Origin: Alphaproteobacteria bacterium
GTDB taxonomy: Bacteria > Pseudomonadota > Alphaproteobacteria > Rhizobiales > Xanthobacteraceae
Assembly (NCBI GenBank): GCA_021325315.1
Contig: JAJPHK010000119.1
Span: 1-44,272, forward strand
Direction of reading: 5' to 3'
DNA length: 44,272 bases
Both the position numbers and the translations under genes were made by a program. Position 1 is the stretch's first letter, and each line of letters opens with the position of its first letter. This document shows positions 22,387 to 29,172 of this stretch, in pieces. The notes below the pieces were generated by a model, which was given only the letters and a program-made list of their open reading frames with translations, did no database searches and was not told where the DNA came from.

Positions 22387-23709
22387 ATGAAACACACTCG
22401 CAATTTCGCGGGCGTGTCGATCGCCGCTTTGCTGGCCGGTTCGCGGCCGGCAGGGGTGATCGGCTCCGTCCGTAACGAAGGCTTCGACCCTTCGAAGGTC
22501 GAGCAACTGCTCAAGGACGTGAATCAGCAGCTCGGCCGCATCCAGGAGGATGTGAAAAGGAACATCGACGACGCCGTGAAGCAGACGAAGGATCAAGGCA
22601 AGATCGTCGGTGAGGTGAAGGAACAGTCCGACAAGCTGATCGCGACCGTCGGCCAGCTCGGCGAGGCGAAGCAGAAGCTCGAGAAGCGCCTCGAGGAAAT
22701 CGAAGAGCGCGGCCGCGAAGTCGAGCAGAAGCTCGCCGACGGGCTCCGCAACCGGAAAACCGAGCAGGTGAAGTCGCTCGGGGAAGTCGTCGCCAACAGC
22801 GACGAAGTCAAGGCCTATGCCAAGGCCGGGGCTTCAGGCAGCTGCGTCATCAGGGTCAACCAGGAGATCACTTCGCTGTCGACTTCGGCCGGCGGTCTGA
22901 TCGCTCCGACGCGCGAAACGGAAATCGTGCCGCTCGCGCGCCGGCGCATGACGATCCGCGCGCTGCTGACGCAGGGCCGCACCGGCAGCAACCTCGTGCA
23001 ATATCCGAAGCAGACGACCCGCACGAACAACGCGGCCGTGATTTCGGAAACGACGCAGAAGCCGACCTCCGACTATGCGTGGGTCCTCGCCGACGCGCCC
23101 GTCCGCACGATCGCGCACATCGTGCCGATCTCGCGGCAGGCGCTCGACGACGCCCCGCAGCTGCAGACGGAAATCGACGGGGAGCTGCGTTACGGCCTCG
23201 ATCTCGCCGAGGAAGACGAACTCCTCAACGGCAACGGGACGAGTCCGCACGTCTCCGGCCTGATCGCGAACGCTACGGCCTATAATCCGGCGTTCCATCC
23301 TACCGGCGAGCAGATGATCGACATCCTTCGCCTCGCCATGCTGCAGGCGGCGCTCGCCGAGTATCCGGCGGACGGCATGATCCTGAACCCGACCGATTGG
23401 GCGCGGATCGAGCTGACGAAAGACGGCCAGGACCGCTATCTCTGGTCGAATCCGCGCTCGCTCGCCGGCCCCTCGCTCTGGGGGCTTCCGGTCGCCGATA
23501 CGCAGGCAATGAGCGTCGACAAATTCATGGTCGGCGCGTTCAAGCCGGCGGCGACGATCTACGACCGCATGGAAGCCGAAGTGCTGCTCTCCTCGGAGAA
23601 CAAGGACAACTTCGAGAAGAACATGCTCACGGCGCGCGCCGAGAAGCGGCTTGCGCTCGCGGTCAAGCGGCCGCTCGCGCTGATCTACGGCGACTTCGGG
23701 AACATCTAA
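22387..23709 (+). CDS. Major capsid protein (HK97 fold)
   Basis: A 440-residue capsid protein. Residues about 35-130 are a heptad-rich coiled coil (VGQLGEAKQKLEKRLEEIEE), the HK97 delta domain that acts as a scaffold and is normally removed by the protease. The mature part starts near 140 and shows GGLIAPTRETEIVPLAR, HIVPISRQALDDAPQL, DEELLNGNGTSPHVSGL-type loops, and the terminal KNMLTARAEKRLALAVKRPL. AGAGGAC precedes the ATG. A strong terminator follows. Confidence 0.96.
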   Translation: MKHTRNFAGVSIAALLAGSRPAGVIGSVRNEGFDPSKVEQLLKDVNQQLGRIQEDVKRNIDDAVKQTKDQGKIVGEVKEQSDKLIATVGQLGEAKQKLEKRLEEIEERGREVEQKLADGLRNRKTEQVKSLGEVVANSDEVKAYAKAGASGSCVIRVNQEITSLSTSAGGLIAPTRETEIVPLARRRMTIRALLTQGRTGSNLVQYPKQTTRTNNAAVISETTQKPTSDYAWVLADAPVRTIAHIVPISRQALDDAPQLQTEIDGELRYGLDLAEEDELLNGNGTSPHVSGLIANATAYNPAFHPTGEQMIDILRLAMLQAALAEYPADGMILNPTDWARIELTKDGQDRYLWSNPRSLAGPSLWGLPVADTQAMSVDKFMVGAFKPAATIYDRMEAEVLLSSENKDNFEKNMLTARAEKRLALAVKRPLALIYGDFGNI

Positions 23710-23731
23710 CGGCGTTCTGCAAACAAGGAGA

Positions 23732-23764
23732 ATCGGCCGGCACATCGTGCCGGCCGATTTTTTC
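23732..23764 (+). terminator. Intrinsic terminator after the capsid gene
   Basis: Perfect 12-bp stem, ATCGGCCGGCAC / GTGCCGGCCGAT, with ATC loop and a T-run. It should set a high capsid level relative to downstream genes while allowing some read-through. Confidence 0.88.
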
Positions 23765-23776
23765 GAGGGGATAGCG

Positions 23777-24055
23777 ATGCTGATCAAGCCGCTCCGTGAG
23801 CTGAAGCACGAAGGCCGCAAATATTCGCCTTTCGAAGTCATGGACGTGCTCGACTATCACGGTCAGGAATTCATCCGCATGGGGCTGGCGGCCGAGGTAA
23901 AGGAGGCGGCCGCGGACGGCGCGGCGCACCCTACGATCTCCGCGCCGGCGACATCCCCGACTGGCGAGGTAAGACCTGCATCATTATCGCCAGCGGCCCC
24001 AGCGCGAAAAAATCGAAAATTCCGCCGGATGCTGAAGCAAAAGTTATCGCAGTAA
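23777..24055 (+). CDS. Small head-region protein, probably frameshifted with the next frame
   Basis: A 92-residue product from ATG 23777 behind GAGGGG. The first ~50 residues (MLIKPLRELKHEGRKYSPFE, VMDVLDYHGQEFIRMGLAAE) look like a genuine small phage protein. From about residue 52 the frame is proline, serine and arginine rich, as expected from a non-coding frame running over the DUF115-like sequence. The real product probably either ends near here or continues into the -1 frame (see 23929-24564). Confidence 0.55.
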   Translation: MLIKPLRELKHEGRKYSPFEVMDVLDYHGQEFIRMGLAAEVKEAAADGAAHPTISAPATSPTGEVRPASLSPAAPARKNRKFRRMLKQKLSQ

Positions 24056-24564
24056 ACGAGTCCTGGCGGCTTTATCCCGGCGCTGACGTTCTCTATGCCT
24101 GCGACGGGGCCTGGTGGAAGCTGAATAGGGGTCTGCGGGATTTCGGGGGGCTGCGCATCACGAACGATCCGGCGGTATGCCGCGAATATCCGGGCATCCG
24201 TCGCGTCGACATCGACCGCTTCCGGCATGAAATTCTGACGGACGTTCCAGGCCGGATTGGCAACGGCGGAAATTCGGGATTCCAGGCGGTCAATCTGGCG
24301 GTGCAGTTCCGCGTGAGGCGGATCCTGCTGGTCGGGTTCGATATGTCGCTGGAACGCGGCATTCATTGGCATGGTGCGCATCGCGACCGGCTGAACAATC
24401 CGCCGCAGGGCCGCATCGGGATCTGGCGGAAACGCCTGGACGCCGCCGCGCCCGCGATCGCCGCTCGCGGCATCGAGGTCATCAATACCAGTCCGGATTC
24501 GGCGTTAACGGCGTATCGGAAAATTTCGCTGCACGAGGCATTGAATGAGCGACCACCGCATTAA
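23929..24564 (+). CDS. DUF115-like (MptE-like) protein lacking a canonical start
   Basis: This frame is clearly coding: DWRGKTCIIIASGPSAKKSK, KVIAVNESWRLYPGADVLYA, DRFRHEILTDVPGRIGNGGNSG-type loop, FRVRRILLVGFDMSLERGIHW. The ASGPS nucleotide-binding-like turn and the Asn-Glu and Asp residues fit the DUF115/6-hydroxymethylpterin-pyrophosphokinase-like Rossmann fold, often associated with glycan modification. The frame is open from 23800, but no ATG, GTG or TTG occurs in it until GTG at 24301, which would remove most of the domain. A -1 shift near CACCCTAC (23927-23934) would join the 23777 gene as HP-YDLRAG. Coordinates begin at that junction. Confidence 0.65.
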   Translation, partial: PYDLRAGDIPDWRGKTCIIIASGPSAKKSKIPPDAEAKVIAVNESWRLYPGADVLYACDGAWWKLNRGLRDFGGLRITNDPAVCREYPGIRRVDIDRFRHEILTDVPGRIGNGGNSGFQAVNLAVQFRVRRILLVGFDMSLERGIHWHGAHRDRLNNPPQGRIGIWRKRLDAAAPAIAARGIEVINTSPDSALTAYRKISLHEALNERPPH

Positions 24565-25183
24565 AGCGCTCAGAAAAATTTCGCGCTCGACCGATCTTCC
24601 GATCACGCTCGCGGAGGCAATCGAGATCTTCAAGGGCACTTCGCCGGACGACGATCTGGCGATGACAAAATACCTCACCAATGCATTCGATTTCGTCGAA
24701 AGCGAAACCGGGCTCACGCTGATCCGGACGGTATACGAGCTCAGGCTGCCCTGCTTCGAATATGGCCGCGATCGCTGTTGCAACGGCCGCATCATAGAGC
24801 TGCAGGCGACGCCCGTGCGCGACGTGCAGTCCGTCAAGTATTACGACCAGGACGATACGCTACAGACGGTCGGAGAGGATCAGTATTTCTGGGAACGGAC
24901 GGATCAGGGCGCCTGGCTTTATCTGAAGTCCTCATTCTCGCTGCCGGCGCTGTCGTGCAACGTGCCGAATCCGGTGCGCATCACCTTCGAATGCGGGGTG
25001 GATCCGCAAGGAGATTCGCCGGCGCCGGATCCCGAGCTCCTGTTTCCGCCGCGGGCCGAGCAGGCGATACTGTTGCTCACCGGCCATTGGTTCGAACATC
25101 GCGAAAACGCCAGCGAACGGCAAAATTCGCTGATCCAGAATTCCGCGCGCGATCTGATCGCAAGTCTGAGGATCTACACTTGA
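24545..25183 (+). CDS. Head-tail connector (gp6-like)
   Basis: A 212-residue protein in the gp6/phiE125 gp8 connector class: helical N-terminus (LPITLAEAIEIFKGTSPDDD, YLTNAFDFVESETGLTLI), central beta part (RIIELQATPVRDVQSVKYYD, DQYFWERTDQGAWLYL) and C-terminal helix with EQAILLLTGHWFEHRENA. The WFEHRE motif is typical of this group. Forms the ring below the portal. Its start overlaps the DUF115-like frame by 20 bp. Confidence 0.85.
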   Translation: MSDHRIKALRKISRSTDLPITLAEAIEIFKGTSPDDDLAMTKYLTNAFDFVESETGLTLIRTVYELRLPCFEYGRDRCCNGRIIELQATPVRDVQSVKYYDQDDTLQTVGEDQYFWERTDQGAWLYLKSSFSLPALSCNVPNPVRITFECGVDPQGDSPAPDPELLFPPRAEQAILLLTGHWFEHRENASERQNSLIQNSARDLIASLRIYT

Positions 25184-26103
25184 CGCCGCTCCTTGTGCGC
25201 GGAATGCACGGCCTGGGCGACAATCTGCATCAACGCGCGATCCTGCGGCAGCTGATGCGCGACCGGGAGGTGTTTCTCGAAAGTTCCTGGGTTTCGCCCT
25301 ATCACGATCTGATCGGGCCGAAGCTGCACATCGTGCGAAAGGCGACAAGGCTCAGGACGCAAAGCAAGAACGCGCAGCGCGAAGCGTCATCTTTCTGGAA
25401 TAAGCCGATTCCGCGCTGCTGCGAGGCGATGCAGATCTGGTATGAGCCGCGCGAGGTCCGCGCGCAAAAATCCGTGCTGGGCGCGATGTGCCGCGCGATG
25501 CGCACGGACTACGCCACGGCCGATTTTCGTCTGCCGGTGCCGAGCGCGTGGAAGGAAAGCGCCTGGGCCGCGATCGGCAACGTGACAAAACCGATCATGG
25601 TCTATCGGCCGCTGGTCGAGCGCACGGAATGGAGCGGCTGCGCCGCGCGCAACCCCGATCATGCCGCCTACGCGCATCTCTACCGCGCGCTGCGCGAGCG
25701 CTTCTTTGTCGTCAGCATCGCCGATCTTGTGCCTGGCGTGGAGTGGATCGTCGGCGATGACGTCGAGACGGATCTCCGGTTTCATGCCGGCGAGCTGGGC
25801 TTTGAAACGATCGCCGGCCTGATTTCGATCGCAAGCCTCACGTTCTGCTCGCCCGGCTTCGCGGTCATTCTATCCCAGGCCGTCGAGACGCCTGTAATCA
25901 GCGTTTTCGGCTGCTACGAGCGCGCTTATTCCTTTTCCGGGGGCGCGCGATTTTCGCCCTATCTCGGAATCGAACCCATCAACCCGTGCGACGACTTCAA
26001 ACATGATGCAAAACGCTCCAAGGAAATCGATCTCGCCGACGCCACAGCCCGCGTCACCCTATTCGCCGAGCAAGCGGCCGACTATTTCGATCGATGCGCC
26101 TGA
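25180..26103 (+). CDS. GT9-like glycosyltransferase
   Basis: A 307-residue GT-B type protein. The N-terminus GMHGLGDNLHQRAILRQL resembles the GxGD start of ADP-heptose:LPS transferases; the C-terminal site reads ASLTFCSPGFAVILSQAVE and TPVISVFGCYE, the GT9-like donor region. It probably adds a sugar to a cell-surface or virion molecule. Start TTG at 25180 overlaps the connector stop; an ATG at 25204 is the alternative. Not part of a normal head-tail module; family call is by pattern. Confidence 0.65.
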   Translation: MTPLLVRGMHGLGDNLHQRAILRQLMRDREVFLESSWVSPYHDLIGPKLHIVRKATRLRTQSKNAQREASSFWNKPIPRCCEAMQIWYEPREVRAQKSVLGAMCRAMRTDYATADFRLPVPSAWKESAWAAIGNVTKPIMVYRPLVERTEWSGCAARNPDHAAYAHLYRALRERFFVVSIADLVPGVEWIVGDDVETDLRFHAGELGFETIAGLISIASLTFCSPGFAVILSQAVETPVISVFGCYERAYSFSGGARFSPYLGIEPINPCDDFKHDAKRSKEIDLADATARVTLFAEQAADYFDRCA

Positions 26104-26674
26104 CTGGGATCTGGGCGGTCTTCATACCCGTTACATGAATCCGGGCGAATTGGAGGTTCTGATCACGCTGATCGGCAGCGTATCGCCGCGCACCGTGATC
26201 GAGATCGGCGCGAATTCGGGCCGGACGGCGAAGGCGATTCTTCGCAACGTGAAGTCGATCGAGCGCTATATCGGCATCGATGTGCCGCCGACCTATGTCA
26301 CGCCGAAGCTCGTGCAGCGGCGGGAAGTGCTTCCGAATCCCGGCCACCTCGCGCTCGACCATCCGAAATTCCGGCTCCTGCTGGCGCGCAAGGGCACCTT
26401 CGATCTTACCGTGGAAGATCTGCCGCGGTGCGATGCCGTCTTCATCGACGGCGATCACAGCGCCGCGGCCGTGCGGCATGATTATGCCCTTGCCAAGAAG
26501 CTGATCCGAAAGGGCGGCATCGTCGTTTTTCACGACGATCACGGACGCAGCGACGTCGACGTGAGCGCCGTGCTCGACGAGCTGGCCGATGCCGGCGAAG
26601 AAACCGTGCATGTCAGGAATACCTGGCTCGCATTCAGGAGAAACGAAGATGCCGTGGGTCACGTTCTCGACTGA
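26003..26674 (+). CDS. Class I SAM methyltransferase (Methyltransf_24-like)
   Basis: A 223-residue methyltransferase if ATG 26003 is used, overlapping the glycosyltransferase by 101 bp. Its coding-quality sequence starts about residue 30 (DAPDWDLGGLHTRYMNPGE). The SAM site is TVIEIGANSGRTAKAI, followed by YIGIDVPP, DAVFIDGDHSAAAVRHDY and GGIVVFHDDHG. These motifs match small O-methyltransferases of the Methyltransf_24 group often found with glycosyltransferases. Target is unknown; sugar or capsid decoration is inferred from context. Confidence 0.75.
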   Translation: MMQNAPRKSISPTPQPASPYSPSKRPTISIDAPDWDLGGLHTRYMNPGELEVLITLIGSVSPRTVIEIGANSGRTAKAILRNVKSIERYIGIDVPPTYVTPKLVQRREVLPNPGHLALDHPKFRLLLARKGTFDLTVEDLPRCDAVFIDGDHSAAAVRHDYALAKKLIRKGGIVVFHDDHGRSDVDVSAVLDELADAGEETVHVRNTWLAFRRNEDAVGHVLD

Positions 26675-26861
26675 TTTCGACTTCCGCGCGAAGCCGAACG
26701 TGCTGACGGCCTACAAGAAGGGAAATACCTATCTTGTTTCTCAGGCGTGTGCCGACCAGGCGATGGCCGCGCGCGCTGCCACGGTCGCAGATCGGCCGCG
26801 ATCGAGGAAGGAAACGGAAAATGCCCGCAGGGAAGCTGAGACACCATCTCGCCTTCGATAA
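26649..26861 (+). CDS. Small hypothetical protein
   Basis: A 70-residue protein with AGGAG eight bases before its ATG. The N-terminal half (FDFRAKPNVLTAYKKGNTYL, VSQACADQAMAARAA) is a compact beta-alpha pattern seen in small phage proteins between connector genes; the rest is basic. Overlaps the methyltransferase by 26 bp and the head-closure gene by 41 bp. Confidence 0.65.
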   Translation: MPWVTFSTDFDFRAKPNVLTAYKKGNTYLVSQACADQAMAARAATVADRPRSRKETENARREAETPSRLR

Positions 26862-27174
26862 GAAGGAGGATCTGTCGGCCGAGAGCCCGCCGGGCGACGG
26901 CTACGGCAATACCGAAAGTGATTTCGAGGAACAGTTCCGGCAGTATGCCGAATTCCGGTCGATCTCCGTCAGAGATCAGCTGCTCGCGGATCGCGAAGCG
27001 GGCACCGGCGTCATCATCGCGATCGTCCGGTACAATTCAAACAGCAAACAGGTGACGTCGGCCTGGCGCGTGCGCGAGCTCGACACCGGACAGATCTATA
27101 ACGTCCGCGGCGCGACGCCCGACGAGAAGAAGCGGTTTGTCGAGCTGCAGCTCGAATATGGAGTCGCGGTATGA
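26821..27174 (+). CDS. Head-closure / head-tail adaptor protein
   Basis: A 117-residue protein of the SPP1 gp16 / HK97 head-closure type: MPAGKLRHHLAFDKKED, YAEFRSISVRDQLLADR, TGVIIAIVRYNSNSK and WRVRELDTGQIYNVRGA-type strands, all typical of the small beta-barrel stopper. Closes the packaged head and links to the tail. ATG preceded by GGAAACGGAAA. ATGA-coupled to the next gene. Confidence 0.85.
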   Translation: MPAGKLRHHLAFDKKEDLSAESPPGDGYGNTESDFEEQFRQYAEFRSISVRDQLLADREAGTGVIIAIVRYNSNSKQVTSAWRVRELDTGQIYNVRGATPDEKKRFVELQLEYGVAV

Positions 27175-27689
27175 GCAATGCGAGCGTGATCAGCTTCAAG
27201 CGGTTTCTGGCGGGAACGACCGCGCGCCTGAAGGGCGGGATTCCGGCCGTGCTCGCAAGCTGCGCCGAAGATCTGGTCGCCGACATGAAGCGCCGCTGCC
27301 CGGTCGAAGCGGATACGCCGTTTCGCCGCCGTCCAGGCCTCTTGCGGGATTCCATCTCATGGGTTTTCGGCAACGCGCCGAGAACACGCGCGACGGGCGC
27401 CATCCGTCTCGGCGGCCGCGGAAGCCGCGGCCTGCGGGTAACTATATTCGCCGGCAATGACGATGCGTTCTATGCGCGCTTCGTCGAATTCGGAACGCGC
27501 GCCGGCACCAAAGGCGAGCGGATCGCGGTCGGAACGAAAAAAAGCCGGAAGCGCACGCGCAAGGTCAAGCGCACGCATCCGGGCAATCCTGCGCAGCCGT
27601 TTTTCTGGCCGGCCTACCGCGCACAACGCAATGCGATCCGGCGAAAGCTGGGATTGGGTGTCAAGCAGGAAGTCGAGAAGGCGGCCTGA
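27171..27689 (+). CDS. HK97 gp10-like neck/tail-completion protein
   Basis: A 172-residue protein. DLVADMKRRCPVEADTPFRR, LLRDSISWVFGNAPR, YARFVEFGTRAGTKGE and HPGNPAQPFFWPAYRAQR are the signature segments of the HK97 gp10 family (FVEFGT and HPGNPAQPF). It sits at the head-tail interface. Basic insert KSRKRTRKVKR near residue 125. Coupled on both sides. Confidence 0.92.
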   Translation: MSNASVISFKRFLAGTTARLKGGIPAVLASCAEDLVADMKRRCPVEADTPFRRRPGLLRDSISWVFGNAPRTRATGAIRLGGRGSRGLRVTIFAGNDDAFYARFVEFGTRAGTKGERIAVGTKKSRKRTRKVKRTHPGNPAQPFFWPAYRAQRNAIRRKLGLGVKQEVEKAA

Positions 27690-28090
27690 TGAGCGTGGCG
27701 CTGGAGTTGCAGGGATCGATCGTAAAGCATCTCCTAGCGGATGTGACTCTGCGCGGGCTTGTCGACAAACGGATTTATGACGAGGTTCCGCCAAACCCGA
27801 CGTTTCCCTATATCGATTTCGGCGAGGGGCAGGTTCTTCCCGATCGGGCGGATTGTTACGACGGCCGCGACGTCATCGTGAACCTGCATGTCTGGTCGCG
27901 CAATGAAGGGTTCGTCGAGACGAAGCGCATCGGTGATGCGATCGAACGGAGCCTGCATCTGGCTTCGCTTAGTGTCGCCGGCAGCCGTGTCGTCGAAATC
28001 GCGTTCGAGCAGGCGAACTACATCAAGGATCCGGACGGAATCACGAGACACGGAATCATCACGTTCCGCGCGCTCACCGAGCCTTCGTAA
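27689..28090 (+). CDS. Tail completion protein (DUF3168)
   Basis: A 133-residue DUF3168 protein: LQGSIVKHLLADVTLRGLV, FPYIDFGEGQVLPDRADC, DVIVNLHVWSRNEG and TKRIGDAIERSLH are the family's pattern. It caps the tail tube at the connector. TGATG overlap with the gp10-like gene; a terminator follows before the tail tube gene. Confidence 0.92.
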   Translation: MSVALELQGSIVKHLLADVTLRGLVDKRIYDEVPPNPTFPYIDFGEGQVLPDRADCYDGRDVIVNLHVWSRNEGFVETKRIGDAIERSLHLASLSVAGSRVVEIAFEQANYIKDPDGITRHGIITFRALTEPS

Positions 28091-28112
28091 CCGCGTTGAA
28101 CTGAAGCATCGG

Positions 28113-28135
28113 CCCGCCATTCCGGCGGGTTTTTT
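28113..28135 (+). terminator. Intrinsic terminator ahead of tail tube gene
   Basis: CCCGCC-ATTCC-GGCGGG stem-loop followed by TTTTTT, 15 bp before the tail tube ATG. It separates connector from tail transcription; the tube gene probably has additional initiation or read-through. Confidence 0.85.
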
Positions 28136-28150
28136 ATTTGGAGAAGTCTG

Positions 28151-28594
28151 ATGGCAAAGCCGACCACTATCTCGGCCGCGAAACTCTCGATCTGGGTTGG
28201 TAACGGCGAAAGCCCGGAAGTGTTCGCGGCGCCGTGCGGTCTCACGACCCGCGGAATCAAGTTCAGCGCCGATTCCAATTCGATCGTCGTACCCGACTGC
28301 AACGATCCCGACCTGCCGGCATGGATCGAGCGTGTCGTTCGCTCGCTCTCCGTCACGATCAACGGTTCCGGCGTTCTCGCCAAGGAGGCGCTCCAGACCT
28401 GGCGCGAATGGTTCCTGTCGGGCGCGCCGCTGAACGTGCGCGTCGTTCTGGATGGCGTCGGCTGGGGCTATTTCTCGGGCTCCTTCATCCTGAGCAGCTT
28501 CGAAGTCACCGGCGAAATCGGCAACAAGGTGCAAACGACGATCCAGGCCGACAGCGACGGGCCGGTTACATGGACTGACGGCGCTCCGTCGTGA
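28151..28594 (+). CDS. Major tail (tube) protein
   Basis: A 147-residue beta-rich protein of the GTA/HK97 tail-tube group: SAAKLSIWVGNGESPEVFAA, GIKFSADSNSIVVPDC, SLSVTINGSGVLAKEAL and WGYFSGSFILSSFEVTGE. It stacks as hexamers to form the tail tube. TTGGAGAAG supplies the ribosome-binding site. The GTG of the chaperone overlaps its stop. Confidence 0.9.
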   Translation: MAKPTTISAAKLSIWVGNGESPEVFAAPCGLTTRGIKFSADSNSIVVPDCNDPDLPAWIERVVRSLSVTINGSGVLAKEALQTWREWFLSGAPLNVRVVLDGVGWGYFSGSFILSSFEVTGEIGNKVQTTIQADSDGPVTWTDGAPS

Positions 28595-28989
28595 GCGTCG
28601 TAAATATGATCGAGCTCGACTGGCACGGCGGGAAATCGTCTTTCCGCCTTCGCCTGGGCGAGCTGCGCGCGCTGCAGGAAAAATGCGACGCCGGTCCCAT
28701 GCTGATCCTGGACAGGCTGCGCACGCGCGTCTGGCGCGTCGACGACGTGCGCGAAACGATCCGGCTCGGCCTGATCGGGGCGGGGATGCCGGCGCCGGAA
28801 GCCAACAAGCTGGTCGAGCTGCATGTCGATAACGTGCCGCTCGCCGAAAGCGTGATGCTCGCGCATGCCGTTCTGGCGAGCGCTCTGGTTGCGCCGGAAA
28901 GCGTGCCCCAGGGAAAACCACAGGCGGGGGAGACCGCGACGGAGGAGATCCGAAGCAGCTCCTCGTCTTCTCCGCCCTCTACGGACTAG
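28591..28989 (+). CDS. Tail assembly chaperone, gpG-like (GTA TAC family)
   Basis: A 132-residue protein starting at GTG (GTGA overlap). IELDWHGGKSSFRLRLGE, LRALQEKCDAGPMLILDRL, VRETIRLGLIGAGM and PEANKLVELHVDN are the GTA tail-chaperone pattern. It escorts the tape measure and tube during tail assembly. A GGGAAAA heptamer in phase at 28911-28917 allows -1 frameshifting into the next frame, giving a longer gpGT-type product. Confidence 0.9.
   Translation: MSVVNMIELDWHGGKSSFRLRLGELRALQEKCDAGPMLILDRLRTRVWRVDDVRETIRLGLIGAGMPAPEANKLVELHVDNVPLAESVMLAHAVLASALVAPESVPQGKPQAGETATEEIRSSSSSSPPSTD
28911..28917 (+). promoter_or_regulatory. Slippery heptamer for -1 frameshift
   Basis: G-GGA-AAA in the reading phase of the chaperone gene: the X-XXY-YYZ pattern, one base different from the lambda G/T signal GGGAAAG. 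The -1 frame is open from here to the stop at 29163-29165 and encodes recognisable protein, exactly as required. Confidence 0.85.
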
Positions 28990-29165
28990 GCGCGGCGATG
29001 GGCTTCACGCCGCGCGATGTCGACGGGATGTCGCTATGGGAACTGGCGATGTGCGTCGACGGCTTCAACCGATCGCGCGGCGCGGAAGAAATTCCGACTC
29101 CCATGTCCAATGACGAGTTCGAAAACATGATCGAACGTCATAGGCCGCTTGCGACGATGCAGTGA
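28911..29165 (+). CDS. C-terminal extension of tail chaperone (gpT part, via -1 frameshift)
   Basis: In the -1 frame the sequence continues through a glycine-rich link into DPKQLLVFSALYGLGAAMGF, TPRDVDGMSLWELAMCVDGF and NDEFENMIERHR, the small chaperone (DUF2376-like) that in gene transfer agents follows the TAC gene. The part before its first ATG (28998) is well coded, so synthesis as a frameshift fusion from 28591 is the best reading; separate initiation at 28998 is the alternative. Ends eight bases before the tape measure start. Confidence 0.82.
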   Translation, partial: GKTTGGGDRDGGDPKQLLVFSALYGLGAAMGFTPRDVDGMSLWELAMCVDGFNRSRGAEEIPTPMSNDEFENMIERHRPLATMQ

Positions 29166-29172
29166 GGGAAAT

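Noticed and set aside
24778-25179. Upstream extension of the glycosyltransferase frame
   Set aside because: Overlaps the connector gene in another frame and is arginine-rich; the protein-like part begins at TTG 25180.
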